Assembly: GCA_027067785.1 (NCBI GenBank)
Contig: JAMOVL010000001.1
Location: forward strand, 1 to 64,000
Length of the DNA stretch: 64,000 nucleotides
Direction: 5' to 3'
Origin: Desulfurococcales archaeon
Lineage (GTDB): Archaea; Thermoproteota; Thermoprotei_A; Sulfolobales; Desulfurococcaceae
Shown: piece by piece, positions 28,234-37,726 of the stretch
Numbering within the stretch: position 1 is the stretch's first letter
Layout: each line of letters starts with the position of its first letter
Position numbers and translations under genes: made by a program
The notes under the pieces: model-generated
Databases searched by the model: none
What the model saw: the letters and a program-made list of their open reading frames with translations, nothing else
Told to the model about the DNA's origin: nothing

Positions 28234-30078
28234 TTGAGGCTACTACTAATACATGCTAAAAAATTCCAATATAGTGTTACGGAAAAAGCCGTTAAGAATC
28301 CAGAGGAAATAAATGAAGCCGATAGAACTGGTAGTTTTGATAACACCCTAGTAGTCTTTACATCAATCGAAAAAGATGACGATGAAAACGTCATCAACAA
28401 AGCAATAGAAGAAATAATAGATACTGCTGAAAAAGTGAAGCCCTCTTCCATAGTCATATATCCCTACGCACACCTCTCAACAGAACTTGCTGATCCCCTC
28501 ATAGCACAGAAGCTATTTTCACAACTATATGAGAGGCTAGCGGAAAAAATAGATCTGCCAGTATATAAGGCGCCCTTTGGCTGGTACAAGTCTTTCACCT
28601 TAGAATGCTACGGACATCCCCTTAGCGAACTGTCCAAGACTATCAAGAAGACTAAAGGCGGAGAAATAGTACGGAGAGAGCTCAAGAAGATATTCTACAT
28701 AGTAACACCGGATGGAAAAGTATTCAAACCCGAAGAATTCGACTACACAGAATATCCCGATCTGAAAATACTTGTTGATAAAGAAGTATTCGGAAAAGAG
28801 CTTGAAGGCGGTAAAAACATAGTCAATAAGTACTGTAGAAAATTCGGCTTCGAATGGGAGCCCATGAGTGATCACGGTCACATGCGCTACGGACCACACG
28901 CTACAACTATAATGGAGACCCTGTTCCAATATTCCTGGCAGGTTGCAAGAAGCCTTGGAATCCCTGTATTCAAAGTAATAGGTACCAACATGTTTGATCT
29001 ATCGGAGAAACCAGTACTAGAACACGCATTACTGTTTGGCGATCGATTATATGAACTAGAAGTAGAGGGTAAAAAATACGTTATGAGATATGCGGCATGC
29101 CACCAGCAATTCGCTATGCTGAGAGACTGGATAATAAGTTACAAGAACCTACCCTTCGGAATGTTCGAAGTTGCTGACAGCTATAGATTAGAACAGAGAG
29201 GAGAACTAAACCTGTGCTTCAGGCTTAGGAAATTCTACATGCCAGATCTACACATACTGACCAAAGACCTCGACCAAGCAATCGAAGCTTCAAAGATTGT
29301 CCAGAAAAAGATCCTAGAAGAAGTAGCCAAAGTAGGACGAAGATATGTTGCACTGTACAATGTGACACAGGACTTCTTCGAGAAATACAGAGATGTATTA
29401 GTGGATTTCATAAAGAGGGATAATTACCCGGCACTAGTCGCTGTCATACCATCGGGCATATACTACTGGGTACTAAATGTCGAATACCACATAATAGACA
29501 ACTTAAAACGGCCTAGAGAAATAGCGACCTTCCAAATAGATATCGGAAATGGTAAGAGATTCAATATAACCTATACAGATGAAAACGGTGAAAAGAAGCA
29601 TCCAGTCATAATACATACCGCGATCCTAGGCGGGATAGAGAGATATATATACATGGTATTAGACACTGCAGCCCAGATGCAGCTCAGCGGAAAAACACCA
29701 TACATTCCAACATGGTTATCACCGATCCAAGTAAGAATAATACCTATCAAGAACGAATACCTTGACTACGCCAGATCCGTAGCAGAAAAATTAATGGCCA
29801 AAAACATTCGTGTCGACATCGATGATAGAGATGAAAGCCTCGGCAAGAAAATACGTGACGCTGGAAGAGAATGGATACCCTACATCGTTGTTATTGGTGA
29901 AAGAGAAATAAAGAGTAATACAATCAATGTCAGGTTTAGGAAAACAAACGATCAGAAAATAATGAGTGTCGACGAGCTAATACAGGTTATCGAGCAAGAA
30001 ATAAAAGACTATCCGAGAACACCGCAGACCTTGCCAGTACTACTGAGCCAGAGACCTATTCCGAGTTATCAAGCCTAA
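28234..30078 (+). CDS. thrS: threonyl-tRNA synthetase (archaeal, with N-terminal editing-like domain)
   Basis: HGHMRYGPHATTIMETLFQYSWQVARSLG, EVADSYRLEQRGEL, TAILGGIERYI. Confidence 0.93.
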   Translation: MRLLLIHAKKFQYSVTEKAVKNPEEINEADRTGSFDNTLVVFTSIEKDDDENVINKAIEEIIDTAEKVKPSSIVIYPYAHLSTELADPLIAQKLFSQLYERLAEKIDLPVYKAPFGWYKSFTLECYGHPLSELSKTIKKTKGGEIVRRELKKIFYIVTPDGKVFKPEEFDYTEYPDLKILVDKEVFGKELEGGKNIVNKYCRKFGFEWEPMSDHGHMRYGPHATTIMETLFQYSWQVARSLGIPVFKVIGTNMFDLSEKPVLEHALLFGDRLYELEVEGKKYVMRYAACHQQFAMLRDWIISYKNLPFGMFEVADSYRLEQRGELNLCFRLRKFYMPDLHILTKDLDQAIEASKIVQKKILEEVAKVGRRYVALYNVTQDFFEKYRDVLVDFIKRDNYPALVAVIPSGIYYWVLNVEYHIIDNLKRPREIATFQIDIGNGKRFNITYTDENGEKKHPVIIHTAILGGIERYIYMVLDTAAQMQLSGKTPYIPTWLSPIQVRIIPIKNEYLDYARSVAEKLMAKNIRVDIDDRDESLGKKIRDAGREWIPYIVVIGEREIKSNTINVRFRKTNDQKIMSVDELIQVIEQEIKDYPRTPQTLPVLLSQRPIPSYQA

Positions 30079-30132
30079 ACCCTTTTAACACGTTTTTATA
30101 AGAGCTACATCCGCTAAACGGTGTAACCCTCT

Positions 30133-30729
30133 ATGGTAGAGAAAAAATTCCTTGGACGACATCTAATGATCAAGGGAAAATATATCGAGGATCTACTATC
30201 AGGTAAAAAGAAAGCAACTATTAGGAAAGGAATTGTTATACCAAAATACAAGGAAATGATAGTGCATGGTGGAGGAAGACCTGTAGCAAAAATACGGATT
30301 AACAGAGTCTATTATAAGAAATTAAAGGATCTCAGCGATTCCGACGCTATAAAAGATGGTTTCAGAAATAAATCGGAGCTTTTGAAAGCACTAGAAACAG
30401 TATACCCTGGAATAAAACCCGATGATTGGGTCACAATAATAGAGTTCGACGTAGTCCAGCGGCTAGACAATATGAGTGTAGAAGAACCCTATATGGGATT
30501 ATCGCCTGGTGATTTGGCAAGAATAGCTCTTCGATACCTACAAGACGAATTAACGGACAAGGATAAAAAGATACTACTTGATCTAACACGGACCAATAGT
30601 ATTAGGGCGACAGCACAAAGATTGTTTGGAACCATAGAAAAGAGGTATATTGTAAGAAAAACATTAAAGAAAGCATTACATAAACTCCTGGAAAAAGGTA
30701 TAATTAGTCGTCAAAAAAGACTAGAATAA
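30133..30729 (+). CDS. ASCH/PUA-like domain protein with C-terminal HTH-like region
   Basis: LGRHLMIKGKYIEDLLSGKKKATIRKG; C-terminal RATAQRLFGTIEKRYIVRKTLKKALHKLLEKGII. Confidence 0.75.
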   Translation: MVEKKFLGRHLMIKGKYIEDLLSGKKKATIRKGIVIPKYKEMIVHGGGRPVAKIRINRVYYKKLKDLSDSDAIKDGFRNKSELLKALETVYPGIKPDDWVTIIEFDVVQRLDNMSVEEPYMGLSPGDLARIALRYLQDELTDKDKKILLDLTRTNSIRATAQRLFGTIEKRYIVRKTLKKALHKLLEKGIISRQKRLE

Positions 30730-30739
30730 GGCGATCAAT

Positions 30740-30892
30740 ATGACGTACTGGATACTTAAATGTCGCACATGCGGTAACACGTGGAAACTTAATGTGAGCT
30801 ATCCGCTCAAGAAAGAATTTACAAAGCTATACCATTATTGCCCGTTTTGCAAGAAGAACACGTTTCATGATATATTAGAGTATGTAGAGTAA
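30740..30892 (+). CDS. small zinc-ribbon protein (50 aa)
   Basis: MTYWILKCRTCGNTWKLNVSYPLKKEFTKLYHYCPFCKKNTFHDILEYVE; not in ORF track. Confidence 0.65.
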   Translation: MTYWILKCRTCGNTWKLNVSYPLKKEFTKLYHYCPFCKKNTFHDILEYVE

Positions 30893-30905
30893 AACAAATA
30901 ATAGA

Positions 30906-30963
30906 ATGATGAATCCACGGGAATGACCCTAGAGAAGGGGATGAGTGCACCTGTCTCAGCTGA
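30906..30963 (+). ncRNA. C/D-box sRNA candidate
   Basis: ATGATGA (C, 30906-30912), GGGATGA (C', 30938-30944), CTGA (D, 30960-30963), flanked by complementary AATAA.../TTATT terminal stem; 58 nt. Confidence 0.55.
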
Positions 30964-31346
30964 TTATTAGCAATGAATGAACAATAACATAAGCTCTAAA
31001 ACCCCTCACATATAGAATCCAAAACTTTCTAGCGCTGATTCCTACCCTTGCTGCGAACCCGTAGATAGGAGGCTCAGAGAAATCTTACCTAGACAAAAAC
31101 CCTCAGGACCAATAGTAAGTATAATACTGCCCTAATCCTGCTAAGGCTACCTGGACAGCTTTCTTCCCGGACATCTTTATTCGCCATCTACATGTTTACC
31201 TTGGATATATTTTTACATGTAATGTAGCATTTTCTATCTTTGAAATGCTCATCAGTAGAACTAATGTTTGAAGCTATTGCAAGACGGGGCTAACCCTATT
31301 CCATGAAATATGTATTTGCTATTTGTTTAAAGTAAAGCTTATTATG

Positions 31347-31366
31347 GTAAACCTCTTAAGGTTTAC
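31347..31366. promoter_or_regulatory. perfect inverted repeat GTAAACCT-CTTA-AGGTTTAC, putative operator
   Basis: Read directly; ~25 nt downstream of TATA-like TTTAAAG (~31326) and 15 bp before the GTG start at 31381. Confidence 0.65.
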
Positions 31367-31380
31367 TCAGGTGTACTATA

Positions 31381-32193
31381 GTGAACGAACACAGGGTATG
31401 GCCCCTACCGTACTCGGGACTCCCAGCGATCCTGAATAGTGCGGCCTTCGTATTACTTACCTTCGCATTAATAGCTATTGTGTCGCATTCGAATACTTAC
31501 TTCCTAGTGTTTTTCCTTACTGGTATAGCTATGAATCTAGTGGCTTCAGGAAAACGTGTAGTTATTCGTAATGAGTATATAGTGCTGGAGTATGGCTTCC
31601 CTAAGCCAGTCCTTAGGTATGTTGTGAGGGATGTTGTTGAGATCTTTGACATTAACGAACTAAGCAGGGGTAGGTTAGTGAAGTACTTTAAGGCTTTGCT
31701 AATACCTTTCATATTAGTTATGATTCTCCCACTGGCGTATGTCGTGGTTAAGGGCGCCTATCCGAACCCCGCTTACCTCCCCTTAATGGTAATCCCTATA
31801 ATAATGGGCGTCCTTCTCCTCATGTACCTTATATTCACTGCATCCTCCTACAGGAGGTTCCTCGTGAAAGCATCTATAGCTACGGCCGTGGTTTCAGCGT
31901 ATGTAGTATCCATTGCGGTAGGATTCCTTTACAGGGACTTTTACGGTAGGTCAGTATTCTCGGATCCAACAGCCGTTGCGGTCTGGTTGGTAAGCGTGTT
32001 GCTTTTCGCAGTACTAGCAATAGCAATAACTTTCTTTGCTGGCAGGAACCACATAGTCATTTTGGTCGACACTAGGGGCAGGTACTACACCGTTGGGACA
32101 GCAAGCACCGAGATAGCGAGGGAATTCATGAGTATGGTATTTAACGTAATGAGGGAGAGTCGCGAGGGTTCCGAGGATGATGACGATGCTTAA
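31381..32193 (+). CDS. polytopic membrane protein of unknown function
   Basis: 270 aa with several hydrophobic segments; overlaps the downstream HTH gene. Confidence 0.75.
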   Translation: MNEHRVWPLPYSGLPAILNSAAFVLLTFALIAIVSHSNTYFLVFFLTGIAMNLVASGKRVVIRNEYIVLEYGFPKPVLRYVVRDVVEIFDINELSRGRLVKYFKALLIPFILVMILPLAYVVVKGAYPNPAYLPLMVIPIIMGVLLLMYLIFTASSYRRFLVKASIATAVVSAYVVSIAVGFLYRDFYGRSVFSDPTAVAVWLVSVLLFAVLAIAITFFAGRNHIVILVDTRGRYYTVGTASTEIAREFMSMVFNVMRESREGSEDDDDA

Positions 32194-32626
32194 GCTACCA
32201 AAGAGAATGGAGGAAGTTCTCTTGGCTGTGTATGGTTACGGTAAGCGCGAGTCCGAGGTAGCTAAAGAGTTGGGTGTGAGTAAGCAGGCAGTGAGTAAGT
32301 TTGTTAGGGAGGGAAGAGCTAGACTCACAGAGATATTCCTTGAAGTAAGTGAGGTACTTCACGCCGACCTAGTTAGGATCAACCTGAGAAAGGGATACGC
32401 AATTATTAGGCCTAGACAACTGAGGGTTAACGCATACGTGTTCTACGTCCCAGGATATGGCCCGCGTGTGCTCTTTAAGGGAGACATTAAATGCTCGAAT
32501 GAAACACATACACTATGTAAGGATATAATTAAAGCCATAAAGGCCTGGGGCCTCATCGAAGCCTGCAACGGCGTCAGCAACGAAGAGGGCATCATAAGGT
32601 GCGTTATCAAGCTTCTTGAAGAGTGA
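32177..32626 (+). CDS. Tfx-like HTH DNA-binding protein
   Basis: EVLLAVYGYGKRESEVAKELGVSKQAVSKFVREGRARL helix-turn-helix followed by a Tfx-like C-terminal region. Confidence 0.75.
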   Translation: MMTMLKLPKRMEEVLLAVYGYGKRESEVAKELGVSKQAVSKFVREGRARLTEIFLEVSEVLHADLVRINLRKGYAIIRPRQLRVNAYVFYVPGYGPRVLFKGDIKCSNETHTLCKDIIKAIKAWGLIEACNGVSNEEGIIRCVIKLLEE

Positions 32627-32900
32627 GGGGAAATATGTTTGCTAAAACATATAATAAGTAACGCAGTTAACTACAGCCTATCACCTTCTCTAATGAGATG
32701 GCAGACGTGCTTAATGACATAGCCATCGTAGCCGTCAACCTAGGGGAGACAGATGCTTTTTATCCAAGCCCTCTTTTTAATTCATGCTGAAAACCATGTA
32801 TATGTCTGCTCAAAACTTCTCCGGAATAAACATATTTTGTGCAGTTGAACATAATAGTTTTCAAGACCATATAGCAATACCAGCCCGATGGTGTTAAGCA

Positions 32901-34187
32901 TTGAGCCAGATACGTTTTCCACGAAACGCTCTGTTCTTCCTCATTTTGTCGTTTATCCTATTATTCATGGTTTCATTAATGAGAATCATTGGCGGAGTTT
33001 TACTGGATAGCCCTGTATTAAATATTGAAGGATATCATGCATTCATAGATACAGTTATATCTTTCTTCATAGTTTTCACAATATTTATTGTTAGATCATC
33101 TTTGTCGGAGAAGTTTCCATATGGACTGTATAAGCTAGAAGATCTTACTGCCATTATACTAAGCTTGATAATATTATTTACATTGTTTACAAGCATTGAC
33201 GAAATCTTTCATAAACCACCAGCACCCAATATTGTTGTACTTATCATTCAGTCGATGACGATCCCTCTACTGGTACTATCTGTATTGTCAAAATATAAGG
33301 CTGCAAATATTCTTCATTCGCCTTCACTGAGAGCCGATGCTGCACACATGTTCGTAGATGTGATAGAGACTTCATCAGTTACACTTGGATTATTCTTGTT
33401 CTTGATGACACATTATGGAATCATATATACAGTATCACTTATTATAGCCCTTATAGGATTACTATTAGCTGCTTATGAAGCGGCTCACGACTCTGTTCTC
33501 GCTATCCTAGACCTACCTAAGGATAAAGATTTTCTAAAGAACCTGAGAATTTATCTGGAAAAACTAATCCGTGGTAAGGCCGAATTAGTAGATTTAAAGG
33601 CTCGGTGGGCTGGGCCCATAGTATTCGTCGAGATCCTTCTACGTTCACATCCATTAAGTACCCTAGAATCAATAGGAAGACTTACTCGATGTATAGAGGA
33701 AAACGTCCGTAAAAAATTCGAAGATGTCAAATACATCGTTGTAATGGTTGAGCCTACCATTAGAAAGTATCTCAAGATCGTTGTACCACTAGAGAAACCT
33801 GATCCATTATCACCAGTATCTGAGCATTTCGGTAAAGCCCCATATTTTCTTGTGGTTGAAGCCAAGCAGGAACATATTGTAAGCAAACAAATCATTAGTA
33901 TTAATGATATTGTTAGTAGGGATCTTATGAGTAGAGAGAAAACCGGAATTCCTATGAGCCTCTTAAGAGGAGCTGAAATAGCGGAAAACATGCATAAACT
34001 AGGTGTAACAGATATTATAGTTAAAAACATTGGTGAAATAGCCTATTCATTATTACTACGTCATAAAATCGTTGTTTGGAAAGCCACTGACGGCTCAGCG
34101 ATAGAAAACGTGGAGCGCTTGGTTAAAGGATACCTAGAGGTCATGGATCAGCCTACACACGAGGCCAGCTGGAAGAAGAACCTATGA
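32901..34187 (+). CDS. cation diffusion facilitator with C-terminal NifX/NifB-type (dinitrogenase Fe-Mo cofactor) domain
   Basis: CDF TM region (DSPVLNIEGYHAFIDTVIS, SLRADAAHMFVDVIET) and C-terminal SPVSEHFGKAPYFLVVE...TDIIVKNIGEIAYSLLLRHKIVVWKATDG. Confidence 0.8.
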   Translation: MSQIRFPRNALFFLILSFILLFMVSLMRIIGGVLLDSPVLNIEGYHAFIDTVISFFIVFTIFIVRSSLSEKFPYGLYKLEDLTAIILSLIILFTLFTSIDEIFHKPPAPNIVVLIIQSMTIPLLVLSVLSKYKAANILHSPSLRADAAHMFVDVIETSSVTLGLFLFLMTHYGIIYTVSLIIALIGLLLAAYEAAHDSVLAILDLPKDKDFLKNLRIYLEKLIRGKAELVDLKARWAGPIVFVEILLRSHPLSTLESIGRLTRCIEENVRKKFEDVKYIVVMVEPTIRKYLKIVVPLEKPDPLSPVSEHFGKAPYFLVVEAKQEHIVSKQIISINDIVSRDLMSREKTGIPMSLLRGAEIAENMHKLGVTDIIVKNIGEIAYSLLLRHKIVVWKATDGSAIENVERLVKGYLEVMDQPTHEASWKKNL

Positions 34188-34192
34188 CCTAA

Positions 34193-35497
34193 CTAGTCGA
34201 TCCAATCTCCCGTCTCGATTTTTGTAGGAATATAGGTGTCAGCCAAGAACTTCAATCCTTTGCTAGCCATAGCTTCTATCTCGAGCTTAGCTAGTTTTGA
34301 GAAGAATATGCTGATCTCTTTGATCCACTCAGGAGTTCTAAACCATGGATATCCGGATACACCCATTTTACGCTGACGAATATACTTTTTGATCTCAGGA
34401 TTGCTTATCAATTTATCAGCAACATCGTAGCCTACAAGCTCAACGGCTCTCTCAACATCTTTCTTCTTCGCCTTGATGATATAGTTCTTTCTCTCCTTCT
34501 CCGAAAGATAAGGCTTCTTCCTAGGCTTGGATAACACGTTCTTTAGGTCCTTGCCGAATATCGATGTTAGTTTCTTGATGTTTTTAGCGGCTTCTTCCTC
34601 ACCAAATATGTCTGTCATTGATACCCCGATGAATTTCGCGTTGGGTGTGGCAAGTCTTTCGCTCTCGTAAGACAATGTTATCGATCCTATCTTGAATACA
34701 CTGTAAATATACCATCCATACGGGTCGGCGTCTGTAAGAATATATATTGGTAGTTTAAGTTCTTCGCTAAGCCTTCTTACAAATCTACGTGTTGCTCTGT
34801 CAGGTTGTCCCGCGCTTGTAATGAGTATTGCCTTGTATTTTTTCCAAAAACCGTATCTGTGTAGCTGTTGAAATACTGCGTCCTTCTCTACTACAAGAAC
34901 GAATTCTGCATCAATATCTTTGAACTCTATTAGATCAGGTGTCGGCTCAATAGCGTAGGCTCCATGCCCCATCTTGCTTAGATCAATAACATCATCACCG
35001 CTCCTTATAACGAGATTTCCGACAACTTTACCTTTCTCCTTACTAAGAATAAGCATCTCTTCTCTAAGTACGCCGAGAAATACTTCTATATCCCTAATCA
35101 CAGCGTCCGATTCTCTCTGTTCGTCCCAAGTGTTTTCGTGATGTAGTCTGCCGAGTATATCGCGGTAGCTTATAGTGTGTTTTCCCCTGTAGTATAGGTC
35201 ACGGATCGTTGGATACTCGTCGTTTACAAGTGCCTCGTATATTATCGAGGCCATTAACAGGGTCTGCATAAACTTCCTAGCCTCATTAACGTCGAGAAGA
35301 CTACGTCTTTTCATCTCTGGACCTAAGAGAAGTAGTTTTTTCTTCATATCGTAGATTGTATTGCTGAGAACCCTCTTAGGCATGATTAATACTGGTCTTT
35401 TACCCTCGAGTATTCTTTTAGCTATTGATGCGAACTTCTTCCTCAATATCTCGATGCTCTTCTGCCTAGCGTATTTATCGACAGATGATATAGCCAT
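34193..35497 (-). CDS. top6A: DNA topoisomerase VI subunit A
   Basis: REL YYRGKHTISYRD active-site region, LTDADPYGWYIYSVFK Toprim motif. Confidence 0.95.
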   Translation of the reverse strand: MAISSVDKYARQKSIEILRKKFASIAKRILEGKRPVLIMPKRVLSNTIYDMKKKLLLLGPEMKRRSLLDVNEARKFMQTLLMASIIYEALVNDEYPTIRDLYYRGKHTISYRDILGRLHHENTWDEQRESDAVIRDIEVFLGVLREEMLILSKEKGKVVGNLVIRSGDDVIDLSKMGHGAYAIEPTPDLIEFKDIDAEFVLVVEKDAVFQQLHRYGFWKKYKAILITSAGQPDRATRRFVRRLSEELKLPIYILTDADPYGWYIYSVFKIGSITLSYESERLATPNAKFIGVSMTDIFGEEEAAKNIKKLTSIFGKDLKNVLSKPRKKPYLSEKERKNYIIKAKKKDVERAVELVGYDVADKLISNPEIKKYIRQRKMGVSGYPWFRTPEWIKEISIFFSKLAKLEIEAMASKGLKFLADTYIPTKIETGDWID

Positions 35498-35511
35498 ACT
35501 AGATCACCTGC

Positions 35512-37104
35512 TCACACACCTATTTCAACGCTTTTGACCACCTTGTAGACCTCATCCTTCGGTATACCTGTGCGTAGAGATACTATCTCTACCAGTTTTT
35601 CTTCAAGCAGTTTCGCTTTAACACCACGTCCGTCGCCAAGAATTATAGTAAGAGCTCTTACTACTTCGGGAACATATTTAGCTAGACTCACTACACGTTT
35701 CTTCTTTTCTTCCTCCTTAAGCTTCTTGGAAAGATATGCCCTTAGTTTTCGCGCAACCTCCTGTATCGCTAGTTTCACTTCACTACGTATCTCTTTAACA
35801 TCGGCAATGCTCTCCTTACCTACTCCTTTGAAAGGTACTTTTGTACTACATATATGAACCAGAACTATTATTGGAGCTGGAAGCTTGACGAGATATTGCT
35901 CCCATGAGATGCTCTTGACAACATCAGTTGTGACATCGCTACCCTCGTCATAAAGTAGTGGTATCTTATTAGCGTATCTCAGAAGGGTAGGGTATTTATC
36001 ATTGCTAAGCGGAACCTTGCCACCATAGGCTATCCCAACTTCAACTATGAACGGATGGCCTTGATAGGCTGAAGGCTTCCTCGTAACAGCCTCAACAAAC
36101 TCTGGCTCATATATTCGTTTAAGACCGGCCTTTATGACTTCCTCGCCAAGAGGAGATAAGGCTTCCGATGTTGGGGATCGAAACCTCTTATAGTTCTTCA
36201 TAACATTTACTAGTTCAAGTAATTGTTTATCACTAAGAGATTTTGGATTCAAATCCGGACTTATACCAGCTATCTCAAGCAATGATGAAGCCGTTACGTT
36301 CCCTATGCCTTGAAAACTCTTCATAAGCATTTCTTTGACTGTTGAGAAAGAACCATTATCCCTAATTCTTTTCATTAGCTCTAAATCGACTCCGTAGGGG
36401 TGGGGCTTTACTTCTCTAGGTGGCCGGGGAAGCTTATCGATGACACGCTCATAGTAGTATATCTCGCCATCAGGAGTTATGAAGACTATGTTAGCATAGG
36501 GAGTTACGACAGCCGTGCGTAGAATATAGTCCTTTATTCTCTGTTTAGCCCTACTCCAATCCCCCTCAAGTGTCATAGAGACTATAGTGCCGTGCCAGTC
36601 CCTGTTTTTACGCCAACTACCCCGCTCAATGATTATAGGTTCATTCTTGTTAATATCTATTCGTAGTTTAAAGTAATAGATCCTCTTCAAATTAGGCTGA
36701 CTAGTTATTACCTCTACAGGCCTACCCGTGGTCATCTGGCCGTAGAGAATGGCTACTTTTGCTCCTAATCCAAACATTCCACGGGTTTGCCGCAGAATGT
36801 ATTTCGAGCTGAAAAGTACTCTACCAAATGCCTCGGGCACAACATGTGGTGGAAGACCAATACCGTTATCTTCGACAGTTACTCGGTAGAACTCCCTGTT
36901 TTCATCGGCTTTCTCAATAATTATCTTTATATTTGGCAGTATTCCGTGAGAATCGGTCGCGTCAAGAGCGTTCTCAACCAGTTCCCTGACAGCCTGGTAT
37001 AGAGCCCTAACTGGGTTAGAGAAGCCTGCTATCTCTCTGTACTTATAGAAGAACTCCGCCGGACTAATAGCCCTGTAGCGTTCTGGTGGCGCGGCAGCAC
37101 TCAT
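35512..37104 (-). CDS. top6B: DNA topoisomerase VI subunit B
   Basis: GHKL ATPase: LVENALDATDSHG, VEDNGIGLP, GMFGLGAKVAILYGQMTTG. Confidence 0.95.
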   Translation of the reverse strand: MSAAAPPERYRAISPAEFFYKYREIAGFSNPVRALYQAVRELVENALDATDSHGILPNIKIIIEKADENREFYRVTVEDNGIGLPPHVVPEAFGRVLFSSKYILRQTRGMFGLGAKVAILYGQMTTGRPVEVITSQPNLKRIYYFKLRIDINKNEPIIIERGSWRKNRDWHGTIVSMTLEGDWSRAKQRIKDYILRTAVVTPYANIVFITPDGEIYYYERVIDKLPRPPREVKPHPYGVDLELMKRIRDNGSFSTVKEMLMKSFQGIGNVTASSLLEIAGISPDLNPKSLSDKQLLELVNVMKNYKRFRSPTSEALSPLGEEVIKAGLKRIYEPEFVEAVTRKPSAYQGHPFIVEVGIAYGGKVPLSNDKYPTLLRYANKIPLLYDEGSDVTTDVVKSISWEQYLVKLPAPIIVLVHICSTKVPFKGVGKESIADVKEIRSEVKLAIQEVARKLRAYLSKKLKEEEKKKRVVSLAKYVPEVVRALTIILGDGRGVKAKLLEEKLVEIVSLRTGIPKDEVYKVVKSVEIGV

Positions 37105-37271
37105 TACCCCAACCCCTTTTACCCTAAAAAATATCCCCTTATAATTACTTTTAAGATGCTGGCTAAATCAAAAAGAGGAATACTTTCGCCTAGCCCACGC
37201 CCTCCTCGGAGTATATAGGTTTATGCCATATCTTCTTCCCATAAATACCCCTCTTCTATAACGGTGAGAAA

Positions 37272-37694
37272 ATGAAGGCTATATCCCCTCTAGTCGCAAC
37301 GGCTATACTCCTCATAATAACAATAGCTGGTGGAGTACTCCTATACAATTACATGATGAACACCTTATCAGCGCCCCAGGAATACGCCAACATAGCTGTG
37401 ACCTCGGCAAAACTATATCAGGTTAGCACGACAACAGCGGTCCTGAACATACAGCTAGTCAATATGGGTACGCGTACAGCAACTATAAACTCGATAACAA
37501 TAATTCCAGGAAACTATACCTTCAGCCTAACGGACACAGTGGTTAAGCCGGGCACATCAAAGAACGTAAACATAGTGATCGACAACGCGACAATAGTATC
37601 AGGACTACTTACAGGAAACCATCTCGTAATAGTAAGCTATAACAACGGCGTACAAACCCAGCCTGTCCAAATAGAAGTTACAACTTCGACGTAA
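37272..37694 (+). CDS. archaeal type IV pilin-like protein
   Basis: MKAISPLVATAILLIITIAGGVLLYNYM N-terminal pilin signature, upstream of secretion ATPase. Confidence 0.8.
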   Translation: MKAISPLVATAILLIITIAGGVLLYNYMMNTLSAPQEYANIAVTSAKLYQVSTTTAVLNIQLVNMGTRTATINSITIIPGNYTFSLTDTVVKPGTSKNVNIVIDNATIVSGLLTGNHLVIVSYNNGVQTQPVQIEVTTST

Positions 37695-37726
37695 AACACT
37701 ATTCTCTAAGAGGTGTGCTATAGGAG

